A stretch of 33,618 nucleotides of DNA, taken from Schlesneria paludicola DSM 18645. Lineage in GTDB: Bacteria > Planctomycetota > Planctomycetia > Planctomycetales > Planctomycetaceae. Within the stretch, counting starts at the first letter, position 1, and every line of letters starts with the position of its first letter. Below, piece after piece: positions 17,327 to 24,978 of the stretch. Location of the stretch: contig CAMAYU010000048.1 of assembly GCA_945862235.1 (NCBI GenBank), positions 1-33,618 of the forward strand. The letters run 5' to 3'. A program made the translations under genes and the position numbers. The notes beneath the pieces were generated by a model, which saw only the letters and a program-made list of their open reading frames with translations, searched no databases and was not told the origin of the DNA.

Positions 17327-18373
17327 TTAGCGTCTGCTCAGTTCGCTCAAACGAACCTTCTGCGATTCGAGCGTCTTCCCTTGGACATCGCGCAGCTCCA
17401 GCGCGAGGACAGGATCGGGGAGCGACCAGTCGATGGAGACGACTCCAAAATTGACCTCGCCATGGAGGCCACCGACACGATCGCGGTTCGGCTCTTCTTT
17501 GGGTTGGGCGGGCGCGTTGAGGCTGCTCGATGTGATTTCAAACAGTGGATAGCCGACCAATCGCTCGTTGCGGCTGATCTCGGCCGAGTGCCGATCACCG
17601 CTGAGCAGGATCACGCCGTTGGCTTTGGTATCGCGGATGGCCTGCATGAAGCGAACTCGATCCGCTGGGAAAAGACCCCACTTTTCCCAGTAGTGCTGGT
17701 TCGGCAGGACTTGGATGCTGGAGGCGACGATCCGCACTTGAGCCGGCCTGCGCAGTTGCTCTTCAAACCACGTCCACTGATCTTCACCAAGGACCGTTGC
17801 ACCGGGATCGCCATTCTTGGTGTAGGGACCGAGGAATCCGGGATCGCCCTTCTTGCGACCGCTCTTCTTGAGCGGACTGCGGTGAAACCGTGTGTCGAGC
17901 AGGATGACTTGCACGCGGCGTTCCACCGGCCCGTATTCGTAACTCGCGTGAATCCCTTCTTGTTTGCGACGGGGCGAATCGGCCGGCTCATCGAAGAAGT
18001 CGAGGAACAGTTGCTGAGACTCGCGCTTCATCGGGAAGTCGGCTCCGGCGTCGTCGGCTCCGTAATCGTGATCGTCCCAGGTGGCCAACACGCGGCAGGT
18101 CTGCTTCAACTTTTGATAGCCCGGCTGTGCGCCGAGCAAATCCCACTTGGCCTTCAACAACGCCATGTCCTGCGTATCACCGTAGATGTTGTCGCCGATC
18201 ATGAGGAACAACTCGGGCCGCTCGGCAACGATGGCCTCCCAGATCGGAGCGGGCTTGTCCTGCTTGCAGCACGAACCGAAGACAATCCGCGATGGAGCGA
18301 CATGCGGTTCCTCGGCACCAAACAGCGTGAACGGGCAAGCGAGCAGAGCCAGCAGGGAGATGAGTCGTGTCAT
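17327..18373 (-). CDS. Exported PhoD-like alkaline phosphatase/phosphodiesterase
   Basis: This 348-residue PhoD-like metallophosphatase probably removes phosphate from extracellular phosphomonoesters or diesters. The signal peptide is about residues 1-20 (MTRLISLLALLACPFTLFGA). Motifs in order: FGSCCKQD at 32-39, with the family cysteine; MIGDNIYGD around D61; ATWDDHDYG at 97-105 (D100, D101, H102); and LSGDRHSAEI with D260 and H262 as late metal ligands. There is no extra N-terminal beta-sandwich domain as in Bacillus PhoD, so this is the short type common in planctomycetes. A 15-nt motif shared with three other exported-protein genes lies 55 nt upstream, at the end of the palindromic element at 18429-18710. 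Substrate is not known; phosphate-starvation control cannot be shown. Confidence 0.92.
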   Translation of the reverse strand: MTRLISLLALLACPFTLFGAEEPHVAPSRIVFGSCCKQDKPAPIWEAIVAERPELFLMIGDNIYGDTQDMALLKAKWDLLGAQPGYQKLKQTCRVLATWDDHDYGADDAGADFPMKRESQQLFLDFFDEPADSPRRKQEGIHASYEYGPVERRVQVILLDTRFHRSPLKKSGRKKGDPGFLGPYTKNGDPGATVLGEDQWTWFEEQLRRPAQVRIVASSIQVLPNQHYWEKWGLFPADRVRFMQAIRDTKANGVILLSGDRHSAEISRNERLVGYPLFEITSSSLNAPAQPKEEPNRDRVGGLHGEVNFGVVSIDWSLPDPVLALELRDVQGKTLESQKVRLSELSRR

Positions 18374-18428
18374 GAGGCGAGTCCCGTGGAAGAAGAGTAT
18401 GAGCGGTGATCTCAGTGTTGCGTTGCTT

Positions 18429-18443
18429 ATACCTCACGCGGTC
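18429..18443 (-). promoter_or_regulatory. Shared upstream motif GACCGCGTGAGGTAT (PhoD-like)
   Basis: Read on the minus strand, the motif points at the PhoD-like start, 55 nt away. It is also the left end of the palindromic element ending at 18710, where an identical inverted copy lies. Similar sites precede the sulfatase, PQQ/EF-hand and Gfo/Idh genes. Confidence 0.5.
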
Positions 18444-18548
18444 TTGAACGAGACGTTTCTGAGATTGGAGTCATGGTGAGCCGGGCGGCGTCAGCCCCCG
18501 GACTCCTGTCGTGAAAAGCCCGGGGGCTGACGCCCAATGGACTCACTT

Positions 18549-18627
18549 TGAGCGGCACGGCGCTAGCCGCCGGTGGATCGAGTTGTGTTTCCAAGCAAAG
18601 AACCGGCGGCTAGCGCCGTGCCGCTCA
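18549..18627. repeat. Palindromic element, family B copy 2 (nested)
   Basis: The 26-nt arms 18549-18574 and 18602-18627 are perfect inverted repeats and match the copies at 9549-9614 and 20124-20188. The outer ATTTGTGTTG ends seen in those copies are missing. It lies inside the family A element. Confidence 0.8.
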
Positions 18628-18720
18628 CGGAGTGAATGACAAAATAAGTGCCATTGGGCTGACGCCGCCCGGCTCACCAGGAATGTCTCATCGAAGACCG
18701 CGTGAGGTATTAACGAGTCG

Positions 18721-19827
18721 TCAAGGCGTTGCGCTCGTCGATTTCGGCTCGGCACTTCGCAGCCAGCCTTTGCGCCAGAAGAAGTAGCCGAAGCCGATGC
18801 CGATGACGGTCATCAACCCCAGCGTCATGAAGTAGCCGTAAGCCCACTTGGTTTCGGGCATGTGTTCAAAATTCATTCCGTAAACCCCGGCGATGAAACT
18901 GAGTAGCATGAACGGAGTGGTGATGACCGTGAGCGTGCGCATGATCTCGTTCGTGCGGTTGCTCAGTTTGGAATAGTGGAAGTCGCGCAGGTCCGCGCAG
19001 GTCTCGCGGTAGATTTCGAGGATGTCGATCAGGTGCGCGGCATGGTCGTAGGTGTCGCGGAGGTAGACCTGCGTATCGTGCGAGATGGAAGAGTGTCCGC
19101 CGCGCAGCAGGCTCAGCGCCGCATCCCGCAGCGGCCAAATGATGCGCCGCAGGAAAAGCAGATCACGACGGAGTGCATGCAGGTCGGCGAGCGTTTGCCC
19201 GATGTTCACAGTCTCCGCCGCTTCATCCAGCTCGTCGAGTCGTTCGCCGTAGCGTTCGAGAACCGGGAAATAGCCATCGATCACGGCATCGAGCAATTCG
19301 TACAGCAGGTAGTCCGGCCCCGCATTTCGCACTCGCCCGCGCTTCTGGCGGATGCGGTCGCGGACGGAGTTCAGCGAGTCCCCCTCTAGATCCTCTTGAA
19401 ACGTCAGCAGGAAATTGCGACCGACGAAGAAACTGATTTGTTCGGTGACGAGCGGCGGTCCCTGCACCATGCGCAGAGCGACGTAGAGCGTGTCGCCGTA
19501 GTCATCGACTTTGGCGCGTTGGTGCGTGTTGACGGTGTCTTCCAGCGCGAGCGGATGCAGATCGAACTGCTTGCCAAGTTGATGCACCACGTCGGCGTTG
19601 CCGAGTCCGTCCACGTTGACCCACGTCACGGGAAATGTGCCGAGGAGCGCAGGCAACTCACGAACGTCACTCAACCGTTGCTCGTGCATGGCGTCGGGAC
19701 CAAACGCGATGACCGTCATCACCGAAGAGGGGGACTGCGGATCGACGTTGACAGTCCCCGGAGCCACGCCCGTTTCAACAGGTCGGCCGAGTGAGTGTTC
19801 GTGACGACTACGTTTGGGATGAGACAC
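18721..19827 (-). CDS. corA: CorA-type magnesium/cobalt channel
   Basis: This CorA-family divalent cation channel of the inner membrane carries Mg2+ (and Co2+/Ni2+) as a homopentamer. The C-terminus has the two family helices: one ending in the signature YGMN-FEHMPE, then a second (YFMTLGLMTVIGIGFGYFF) and a basic tail (RKGWLRS). The cytoplasmic domain includes HPLALEDTVNTHQRAKVDDY and EQISFFVGRNFLLTFQEDLEG, and DYLLYELLDAVIDGYFPVLE. I place the start at a GTG at 19827, so the protein begins with the HSLGRPVETGVAPGTVNVD stretch expected in the Thermotoga-type branch. The frame is open to an ATG at 19911, but those 28 residues look non-coding. The ribosome site is weak. The product is 368 residues. 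Confidence 0.93.
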   Translation of the reverse strand: MSHPKRSRHEHSLGRPVETGVAPGTVNVDPQSPSSVMTVIAFGPDAMHEQRLSDVRELPALLGTFPVTWVNVDGLGNADVVHQLGKQFDLHPLALEDTVNTHQRAKVDDYGDTLYVALRMVQGPPLVTEQISFFVGRNFLLTFQEDLEGDSLNSVRDRIRQKRGRVRNAGPDYLLYELLDAVIDGYFPVLERYGERLDELDEAAETVNIGQTLADLHALRRDLLFLRRIIWPLRDAALSLLRGGHSSISHDTQVYLRDTYDHAAHLIDILEIYRETCADLRDFHYSKLSNRTNEIMRTLTVITTPFMLLSFIAGVYGMNFEHMPETKWAYGYFMTLGLMTVIGIGFGYFFWRKGWLRSAEPKSTSATP

Positions 19828-20002
19828 GAAGGAGTCCAGCAGGAGGAAGCATGACAGGGAGCACGCCGGGCAGAGCGAGAGGAGAATTGACGATGCGGAA
19901 GGGGTTCGCAACCCAGCAGTCCGTTGCAGAGCGTAGGGTCAGCGTCTCGCTTGCCCGACAGCATGTTGAAGAACCGTAGGATGGACGCCTCGTCCGTCCG
20001 TT

Positions 20003-20056
20003 TCCAATCGATCCAATTGATCCAATTGATCCAATTGATCCAATTGATCCAATTGA
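20003..20056. repeat. Tandem repeat, six units of 9 bp
   Basis: Six copies of TCCAATTGA (the first has one change). The block is flanked by an inverted pair containing GGACGCCTCGTCCG and CGGACGAGGCATCC. It falls inside the repeat cluster between corA and the lipoprotein gene. A 9-bp unit is in frame and prone to slippage, so copy number may vary between strains. Confidence 0.9.
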
Positions 20057-20103
20057 GTTTCGCTCGGACGAGGCATCCAAGCTACGTTTTTCGTCTCTCC
20101 GCG

Positions 20104-20212
20104 ATTTGTGTTGGATGCTTGAGTGAGCGGCACGGCGCTAGCCGCCGGTGTAGTCGAAAGCGACCGGCGGCTAGCGCCATGCCGCTCACGGGACACCATT
20201 TTCAACACAAAT
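20104..20212. repeat. Palindromic element, family B copy 3 (complete)
   Basis: This is the best-preserved family B copy. The 10-bp ends (ATTTGTGTTG at 20104-20113, complement at 20203-20212) are perfect, and the 26-nt inner arms (20124-20149, 20163-20188) differ at one position. End similarity extends about 15 nt further out on both sides. It is about 109 bp with no coding potential, as expected for a MITE. Confidence 0.85.
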
Positions 20213-20252
20213 GCCGGAAAGCCCGTTTTTCAACAAGTTGCCAACTTGCAAT

Positions 20253-20280
20253 AAAAAAAGGGCAAGCCGGAGGCTCACCC
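20253..20280 (-). terminator. Intrinsic terminator of the lipoprotein gene
   Basis: On the minus strand, a 9-bp stem (with two G-T pairs) and a 3-nt loop are followed directly by seven T. It lies 40 nt past the stop of the lipoprotein gene at 20321. The stem sequence is itself one arm of a dispersed repeat (GGGTAAGC...GCTTGCCC type). Confidence 0.7.
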
Positions 20281-20320
20281 TATGTTTTTAATCGGCGGCT
20301 GATCGTGTCCGATTACGGCG

Positions 20321-21196
20321 TCACTTCGAGCCAGCATCGGCTACGCGGACGATCAGCACGCGCTGCCTTTGGATGCCGTTGTCATCGCGGCAGAAGAAGA
20401 TGTGGCCCATCGATTCGGGCTGGTCGGGGGCGGCGGTGATGATCGCCATTTCGCCGACGTTCATGGTCAGGCTGAACTGGTGAGCGTGCTTCGCGTCCAC
20501 GTTCTGACGACTGCGATACGCCCAACCCTCGTCGGTGGGAGTATGGCGGACACGGTTCTCGCCGTGATGAATCTCGGGCTGAAAATCGACTCGTACCCAA
20601 CCGTCCTGCAACCGTTCGGACTTCATGCGAAACAGGCTTCGTGCGTGCTGGTATTCGTGCCGCTTGGACTGGTCGCCCTGCACGATCAACAGTTGGCAAG
20701 CCGCGTACTCGTCACCGGTCTGGACTTCGGTATCGACTCCCGGAGGCAGTATTTTGCGATTGCCGACCAACGGCATTATCCCGTTTGCTCCGAGACTGGA
20801 ACTGGATGTGGTCGTCGCCCCCACCAAGCCCAGCAGCGTTTGAACTGTCGGCGGGAGGTTCGAGCCAACATGCCCGACGCGAAAGCCGTTCTGTTGCAAG
20901 AGATCGCGCGTCTCGGCGGGGATGGCGGCGATTTGATCGACCTCGCGCCAGAGCATCGGTCCCAGCAACGGGTCGTCGGCCGGTCTCTCGATGAAGAGCA
21001 CTTCGAGTTGAATGGCTTCGCGAGAAGCTTGGATCGGTGGCAGAGTCGGTCGTCGCGACTCAACTCGGCTGACGGCATCTCCCGCTTGAAAAACGGAGCA
21101 GCCCGCCAGCGTCGAGACCGCGAGCGCGACGGCCACCCAAGGCAGTCTGCGATACGAAACAGCGAGATCGACGTGCAATGACACGCGCGGGTCCAA
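20321..21196 (-). CDS. Putative lipoprotein of unknown function
   Basis: This 291-residue protein has a basic N-terminus and a hydrophobic stretch ending in a lipobox, STLAGC (lipidated C33). It should therefore be exported and anchored by lipid. The mature part begins with a polar linker (RRPTLPPIQASREAI), then LEVLFIERPADDPLLGPMLWREVDQ, a PAETRDLLQQNGFRVG segment, and later a beta-rich C-terminal half (VRVDFQPEIHHGENR, FSLTMNVGEMAIITAAPD). I recognise no named domain and do not assign a function. The ATG at 21196 leaves 19 residues before the hydrophobic core; a start a few codons later is possible. A good terminator follows the stop. The upstream gap holds a strong hairpin. Confidence 0.8.
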   Translation of the reverse strand: MDPRVSLHVDLAVSYRRLPWVAVALAVSTLAGCSVFQAGDAVSRVESRRPTLPPIQASREAIQLEVLFIERPADDPLLGPMLWREVDQIAAIPAETRDLLQQNGFRVGHVGSNLPPTVQTLLGLVGATTTSSSSLGANGIMPLVGNRKILPPGVDTEVQTGDEYAACQLLIVQGDQSKRHEYQHARSLFRMKSERLQDGWVRVDFQPEIHHGENRVRHTPTDEGWAYRSRQNVDAKHAHQFSLTMNVGEMAIITAAPDQPESMGHIFFCRDDNGIQRQRVLIVRVADAGSK

Positions 21197-21364
21197 ACGG
21201 ACGAGGAATGAAACGAAAGAGAGGCGAAGGGAGGGCGGAATCTAGGCGCGTCTCTGAGTTATGTCAATTTGAGATGTTTCAGCGAGGGATGCGACGAGGG
21301 AGACCAGCCACTGTTCATCGCGCGACCACTGTTGAGACATTGGCCGCGAACTGGAGCACATTTC

Positions 21365-21441
21365 AAAACTAGCCCGACGCGCAAGCGAGGGCCTCACCGA
21401 CATCGAATGCTCAGCCCTCGCTTGCGCGTCGGGCTAGTTTT
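21365..21441. repeat. Perfect 28-bp inverted repeat, bidirectional terminator-like
   Basis: Arms 21365-21392 and 21414-21441 are perfect reverse complements with a 21-nt loop, and each strand ends in TTTT after the stem. It lies in the 329-bp gap between the stop of the membrane-anchored gene at 21526 and the lipoprotein gene start at 21196, and could end transcription of the former. Half copies of a related sequence occur at 5103-5123 and 23677-23697. No gene was seen in the gap. Confidence 0.85.
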
Positions 21442-21525
21442 TCGAGGCAAACACGGGTTTTGAAGTGAGCACTATTTGGTCGGCTTCTTGTCACGCCGCG
21501 CGCATTTCGTAGGCCGTGCGTTGCC

Positions 21526-22485
21526 TCACGCATCGTCGGTCTCAGCGGTTTCAACCACCGTCACGCTCGAATACTCGACCGGCGGGAACCTGCTGAAATC
21601 GACTTCGGATTGGACACGAACGCGGCGGACCATCTCACGGCGGTTGGATTGCCACACGGCATAGCCCAGCAGGAAAACGATCAGTCCGACACAGAAGTAC
21701 GTTTCCAAGGCGACGGCCTCCGTCACGTACTTGGGTGAACTCGGTCGCCATTCGACTTCGCCCGCCAGCAAGAGCGGCGCTTTGCGAGTCACGTCCTGCG
21801 CGTCGTAGCCGTACATCTTGAGGAAGTATCCGGTCAGCCGAACCTCTTCGCTCAGGTCTCCGCCGACAGCCAACTTCTGTGGCTTGCTGGTGAAGACCAC
21901 CACCGTGGGATTGCTCTGGCCGTCTTCGGTATAGAGCCAGCCTTCATAGGCTTCGTTGATCCCAAGCGAGTTCTGACCCGGATCGAACTTGGTCAGTTTA
22001 CGCAGAACGCCGCGTAGTGAGACCGGTCGTCCGCGGTACTCGCCCGGGTTCCGGAACAGATCGTCGAACGTGGGGAAGTCCGCCAGCTTGGCCTTCGAGT
22101 AAAGAGGGTCATCCTGCCAGCGTTGCTCACGAAAGTCGGCCGCGAAATCTTCCTGCCTTGCCAACGGAGTTTCATGCCCCAGTTGCAACATTCGAAAGTA
22201 GAGGTCGCGCTCTTCAGCGAGCAGGCCGAGCGTGTTGTCTCTTACGACCGTCAGCAATTCGGGGTTGATTGAAGCACCGCGATCGAGTGACGTGGGGAAA
22301 CGAAGAGCAGGATCGACTCCCCGCCGCCCTCCTCTTCTTTCGTCCTCACGTCGGATTTGAGGGTCTCGATCTTGATCGCGTCCATCACGACCGCGCACAT
22401 CGAAACTAGGACGTTCGTCCTGAGACCACGCCAGTCCCGTCAGCATCACTGTGGCAACGCACACCCATCTGGCAACGGCTTTCAT
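21526..22485 (-). CDS. Exported membrane-anchored protein of unknown function
   Basis: This 319-residue protein starts at the ATG at 22485, which has AAGGATG upstream and gives a signal peptide (MKAVARWVCVATVMLTGLAW). Residues about 27-57 are a charged Arg/Asp-rich stretch. Residues about 135-250 look like a small beta-rich domain (GEYRGRPVSLRGVLRKL, EGWLYTEDGQSNPTVVVF, EEVRLTGYFLKMYGY). A membrane helix at about 263-280 (YFCVGLIVFLLGYAVW) is followed by a basic then acidic cytoplasmic tail. The beta domain has the feel of an OB-fold, but that is a guess. No function is assigned. The upstream gap to galU holds a family C palindrome. Confidence 0.8.
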   Translation of the reverse strand: MKAVARWVCVATVMLTGLAWSQDERPSFDVRGRDGRDQDRDPQIRREDERRGGRRGVDPALRFPTSLDRGASINPELLTVVRDNTLGLLAEERDLYFRMLQLGHETPLARQEDFAADFREQRWQDDPLYSKAKLADFPTFDDLFRNPGEYRGRPVSLRGVLRKLTKFDPGQNSLGINEAYEGWLYTEDGQSNPTVVVFTSKPQKLAVGGDLSEEVRLTGYFLKMYGYDAQDVTRKAPLLLAGEVEWRPSSPKYVTEAVALETYFCVGLIVFLLGYAVWQSNRREMVRRVRVQSEVDFSRFPPVEYSSVTVVETAETDDA

Positions 22486-22505
22486 GCGATCATCCTTAAC
22501 GGCCT

Positions 22506-22592
22506 GTTGAAAAACGTAGGGTAAGCGTCTCGCTTGCCCGTAAATGCAGTTGAAAAAGAGGCAAGCCAAAGGCTTACCCTACGTTTTTCAAC
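22506..22592. repeat. Palindromic element, family C copy
   Basis: Perfect 21-nt arms (22506-22526 and 22572-22592) with core AACGTAGGGTAAGC lie in the gap between the divergent membrane-protein gene and galU. Partial copies occur at 19932-19960, 20259-20285 and 33570-33618. The remainder of the 303-bp gap (22486-22788) shows no gene. Confidence 0.85.
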
Positions 22593-22788
22593 GGGCTGTT
22601 ATCTCTCTCGGGCCGAGCGGGCGGCATTCTGGCGCGAGGGTCTAAGAATGTCGAGAGACGGTTGCGAGACTTCACGTCCTCATCAGGCCTTCAACAAACT
22701 GTTGCCCTGTTGTGTGAATTGCTATCCTCCCGCCCGACTTGCGGCCCTGTTCTCGCGTGCGTGCGACTTCACTTCAGAGACACCTCTC

Positions 22789-23676
22789 ATGCCTATCGAC
22801 ATCGCGGTCGTACCAGTCGCCGGACACGGCACTCGACTCCTTCCGGCCACCAAAAGCCAACCCAAAGAGATGCTGCCCGTCGGTCGCAAGCCGGTCGTGC
22901 AATACATCGTGGATGAACTGTCGCATTCCGGCGTGAAGCGACTGCTGTTTATCACCGGTCCCGGCAAGACCTCAATCGAAAATCACTTCGACCTCAACCC
23001 TGAACTGATCGCGTTGCTGCGTGAGACCGGCAAGGAAGAGCAACTCCAAGAACTTGCCTTCGAGCGGCAGCAGATGGAGTACTTCTACACGCGACAGCGT
23101 CGTCAGTTGGGACTCGGCCACGCGGTGTTGTGTGCGGAACCGTTCGTCGGTTCACAGCCGTTCGTCGTCGCGCTGGGCGATTCGATCCTCGGTGTGAACA
23201 CCAAATCGAACGTCGTCGAACGGATGGTTGCTGAGTTCGAGCGGACCAACGCCGACGTGGTGATCGCGTTTGAAGAGGTTCCGCGTGAGGAGGTCGTTCA
23301 TTACGGCATCGCCCTCCCGCGCGAACCGGTCGGCGACATCTTCGAGTTGCAAGACGTGATCGAGAAGCCGAGCGTCGCTGAAGCGCCGAGCAACCTCGCC
23401 GTGGCGGCGCGTTACGTTTTCTCACCGTCGATCTTCGCGGCCCTCGCCAAGACCGAGCCGGGCAAAGGAGGCGAGATTCAACTGACCGACGCCATCCGCC
23501 GCGTGCTGCGTGAGGGGGGCAAAGGGATCGGCTTCAAGCTGTCTCACGAAGAACGCCGCTTCGATATCGGTAACTTCGAGAGCTACTACCAGTCGTTCGT
23601 CGAGTTCGCGCTGGCCGATCCCGACTACGGCCCAAAGCTCAAACAGTTCGTCCGCGGGCTGCTCGACAACTCGTAA
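22789..23676 (+). CDS. galU: UTP--glucose-1-phosphate uridylyltransferase
   Basis: This 295-residue GalU-family nucleotidyltransferase makes UDP-glucose from UTP and glucose 1-phosphate. The N-terminal nucleotide-binding signature is VVPVAGHGTRLLPATKSQPK followed by EMLPVGRKPVVQYIVDE. Other family motifs are FYTRQRRQLGLGHAVLCA, PFVVALGDSIL, GGEIQLTDAI and RRFDIGNFESYYQSF. I use the ATG at 22789; the open frame extends upstream through repeat sequence that cannot be coding. Length is normal (about 290-300). The next gene on the strand is a glucuronokinase-like GHMP kinase, 263 nt away. This suggests that the enzyme may also accept glucuronate 1-phosphate, but that is inference. Confidence 0.95.
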   Translation: MPIDIAVVPVAGHGTRLLPATKSQPKEMLPVGRKPVVQYIVDELSHSGVKRLLFITGPGKTSIENHFDLNPELIALLRETGKEEQLQELAFERQQMEYFYTRQRRQLGLGHAVLCAEPFVGSQPFVVALGDSILGVNTKSNVVERMVAEFERTNADVVIAFEEVPREEVVHYGIALPREPVGDIFELQDVIEKPSVAEAPSNLAVAARYVFSPSIFAALAKTEPGKGGEIQLTDAIRRVLREGGKGIGFKLSHEERRFDIGNFESYYQSFVEFALADPDYGPKLKQFVRGLLDNS

Positions 23677-23697
23677 CACCAACCCGAAGCGTAAGCG
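23677..23697. repeat. Dispersed 21-nt repeat, half copy
   Basis: This repeat begins with the base right after the galU stop codon and matches 5103-5123 with one change. It may be a remnant of a palindrome like that at 21365-21441. The rest of the gap up to 23939 holds only a small 7-bp hairpin near 23738-23757. Confidence 0.65.
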
Positions 23698-23939
23698 AGG
23701 ACGAGCCGGAGAAACCACTCGGTCGTAAATGCTCCCCACCGGACTTGCCCCGGTGGAAGCCGTGATTGGCAACTACTCCACGAGTGAACAATCATGCGTT
23801 CCACCGAGACAAGCTCGGCGGGAGCGAGCAAGTTTGAATCGTTCCCAATAGTGGCCAATCATCGTTCCATCGACGCGAGGTTGGTGGGGACGTGACTGCT
23901 GCCATGCCTCGACCATCCCGTTTCACTGGATCACCGACC

Positions 23940-24968
23940 ATGCAACTCATTCGTCGTCGAGCTTACGCGCGAGCGGGTCTCGTGGGGAATCCGTCGGACG
24001 GCTACAACGGCCGGACGATCTCGTTCATCGTGCGGAACCTGTGGGCCGAGGTCGTTCTCTACGAGTGGGACGAGATCGAAATCCTCTGGAGCATGGAAGA
24101 CAAGAGCCGCTTCCGTTCGGTCCAAGACCTCGTGCATGACGTGCGACTGCACGGTTACTACGGCGGTGTGAGGCTGGTCAAAGCGACGATCAAGCGGTTC
24201 GTTGAGTACTGCGGCCAACAAGGACTGACGCTGCACGACCGCAACTTTTCGATCCGCTATTCAAGCTGCATCCCGCGCAACGTCGGCCTCGCCGGATCGA
24301 GTGCCATCATCGTGGCGACGCTTCGAGCCCTGATGGACTTCTATGAAGTCTCAATCCCGCTCGAAGTGCTGCCATCGCTAGCACTCAGTGTCGAAACGGG
24401 CGAACTCTCCATCACCGGCGGCCTGCAAGACCGAGTCATCCAGTGCTACGAGGGGCTCGTCTCGATGGACTTCTCGAAGGAGAACATGGTCGAGAAAAAC
24501 GGCTACAAGTGCGGCGTCTACGAGCGACTCGACCCGTCGCTGCTGCCCCCCGTTTACGTCGCGTACTGTTCCGAATTTGGTGAACCAACCGAAGTGCTGC
24601 ACAACAATCTGAGAACACGCTTCGATGCGGGAGACGCCACCGTTCGCCACGCCATGCAAACCTTCGCCGGTCTCGCGCAGCAAGCACGCGGCGCGATCCT
24701 CAATCGCGACACACCACTCCTCGCGAAATTGATCGACACCAACTTCGACACCCGCCGTTCGATCTGCCAACTTCATGCAGGACATATCGAGATGATCGAG
24801 CGGGCACGCGCTACGGGAGCCTCCGCCAAGTTCGCCGGTTCGGGCGGAGCCATCGTCGGCACCTACACCGACGACACCATGTTCACCGCGTTGAAGAACG
24901 CCCTCGCCCCGATTCAATGCGTCGTCTTCAAACCAATCATCGAGCCTGATCCTCCCCGCGTCCCGTGA
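23940..24968 (+). CDS. GHMP kinase, glucuronokinase-like
   Basis: This 342-residue GHMP-superfamily sugar kinase closely resembles plant glucuronokinase as I recall it. Shared segments: [18 protein letters not shown] (substrate/fold motif near residue 12), [12 protein letters not shown], the ATP-binding loop [13 protein letters not shown] (about residues 107-119), [38 protein letters not shown] and the C-terminal [14 protein letters not shown] motif. Plant glucuronokinase makes glucuronate 1-phosphate from glucuronate and ATP. The neighbour galU is a UTP-dependent pyrophosphorylase that could complete a route to UDP-glucuronate. I place the start at the ATG at 23940 (GGA 9 nt upstream), which begins right before the conserved region; ATG 23904 or GTG 23892 are alternatives. 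Other GHMP sugar kinases (heptose, arabinose) remain possible. Confidence 0.88.
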   Translation: MQLIRRRAYARAGLVGNPSDGYNGRTISFIVRNLWAEVVLYEWDEIEILWSMEDKSRFRSVQDLVHDVRLHGYYGGVRLVKATIKRFVEYCGQQGLTLHDRNFSIRYSSCIPRNVGLAGSSAIIVATLRALMDFYEVSIPLEVLPSLALSVETGELSITGGLQDRVIQCYEGLVSMDFSKENMVEKNGYKCGVYERLDPSLLPPVYVAYCSEFGEPTEVLHNNLRTRFDAGDATVRHAMQTFAGLAQQARGAILNRDTPLLAKLIDTNFDTRRSICQLHAGHIEMIERARATGASAKFAGSGGAIVGTYTDDTMFTALKNALAPIQCVVFKPIIEPDPPRVP

Positions 24969-24978
24969 TGAGGCATCT

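Larger units (their letters stand above)
18429..18710. repeat. Palindromic element, family A copy with nested insertion
   Basis: The ends (18429-18443 and 18696-18710) are perfect 15-bp inverted repeats. Similarity continues inward through GAACGAGACGTTTC / CGATGAGACATTCC to 24-bp perfect arms at 18474-18497 and 18656-18679. A third partial arm at 18520-18532 pairs with 18489-18501. A family B palindrome (18549-18627) sits inside. The arrangement fits one small element inserted into another. It fills the gap between corA and the PhoD-like gene, where no gene was seen. Confidence 0.85.

Noticed and set aside
22534-22788. N-terminal extension of GalU
   Set aside because: The extension would be translated from a family C palindrome. 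GalU homologues start at MPIDIAVVPVAG-like sequence, matching the ATG at 22789.
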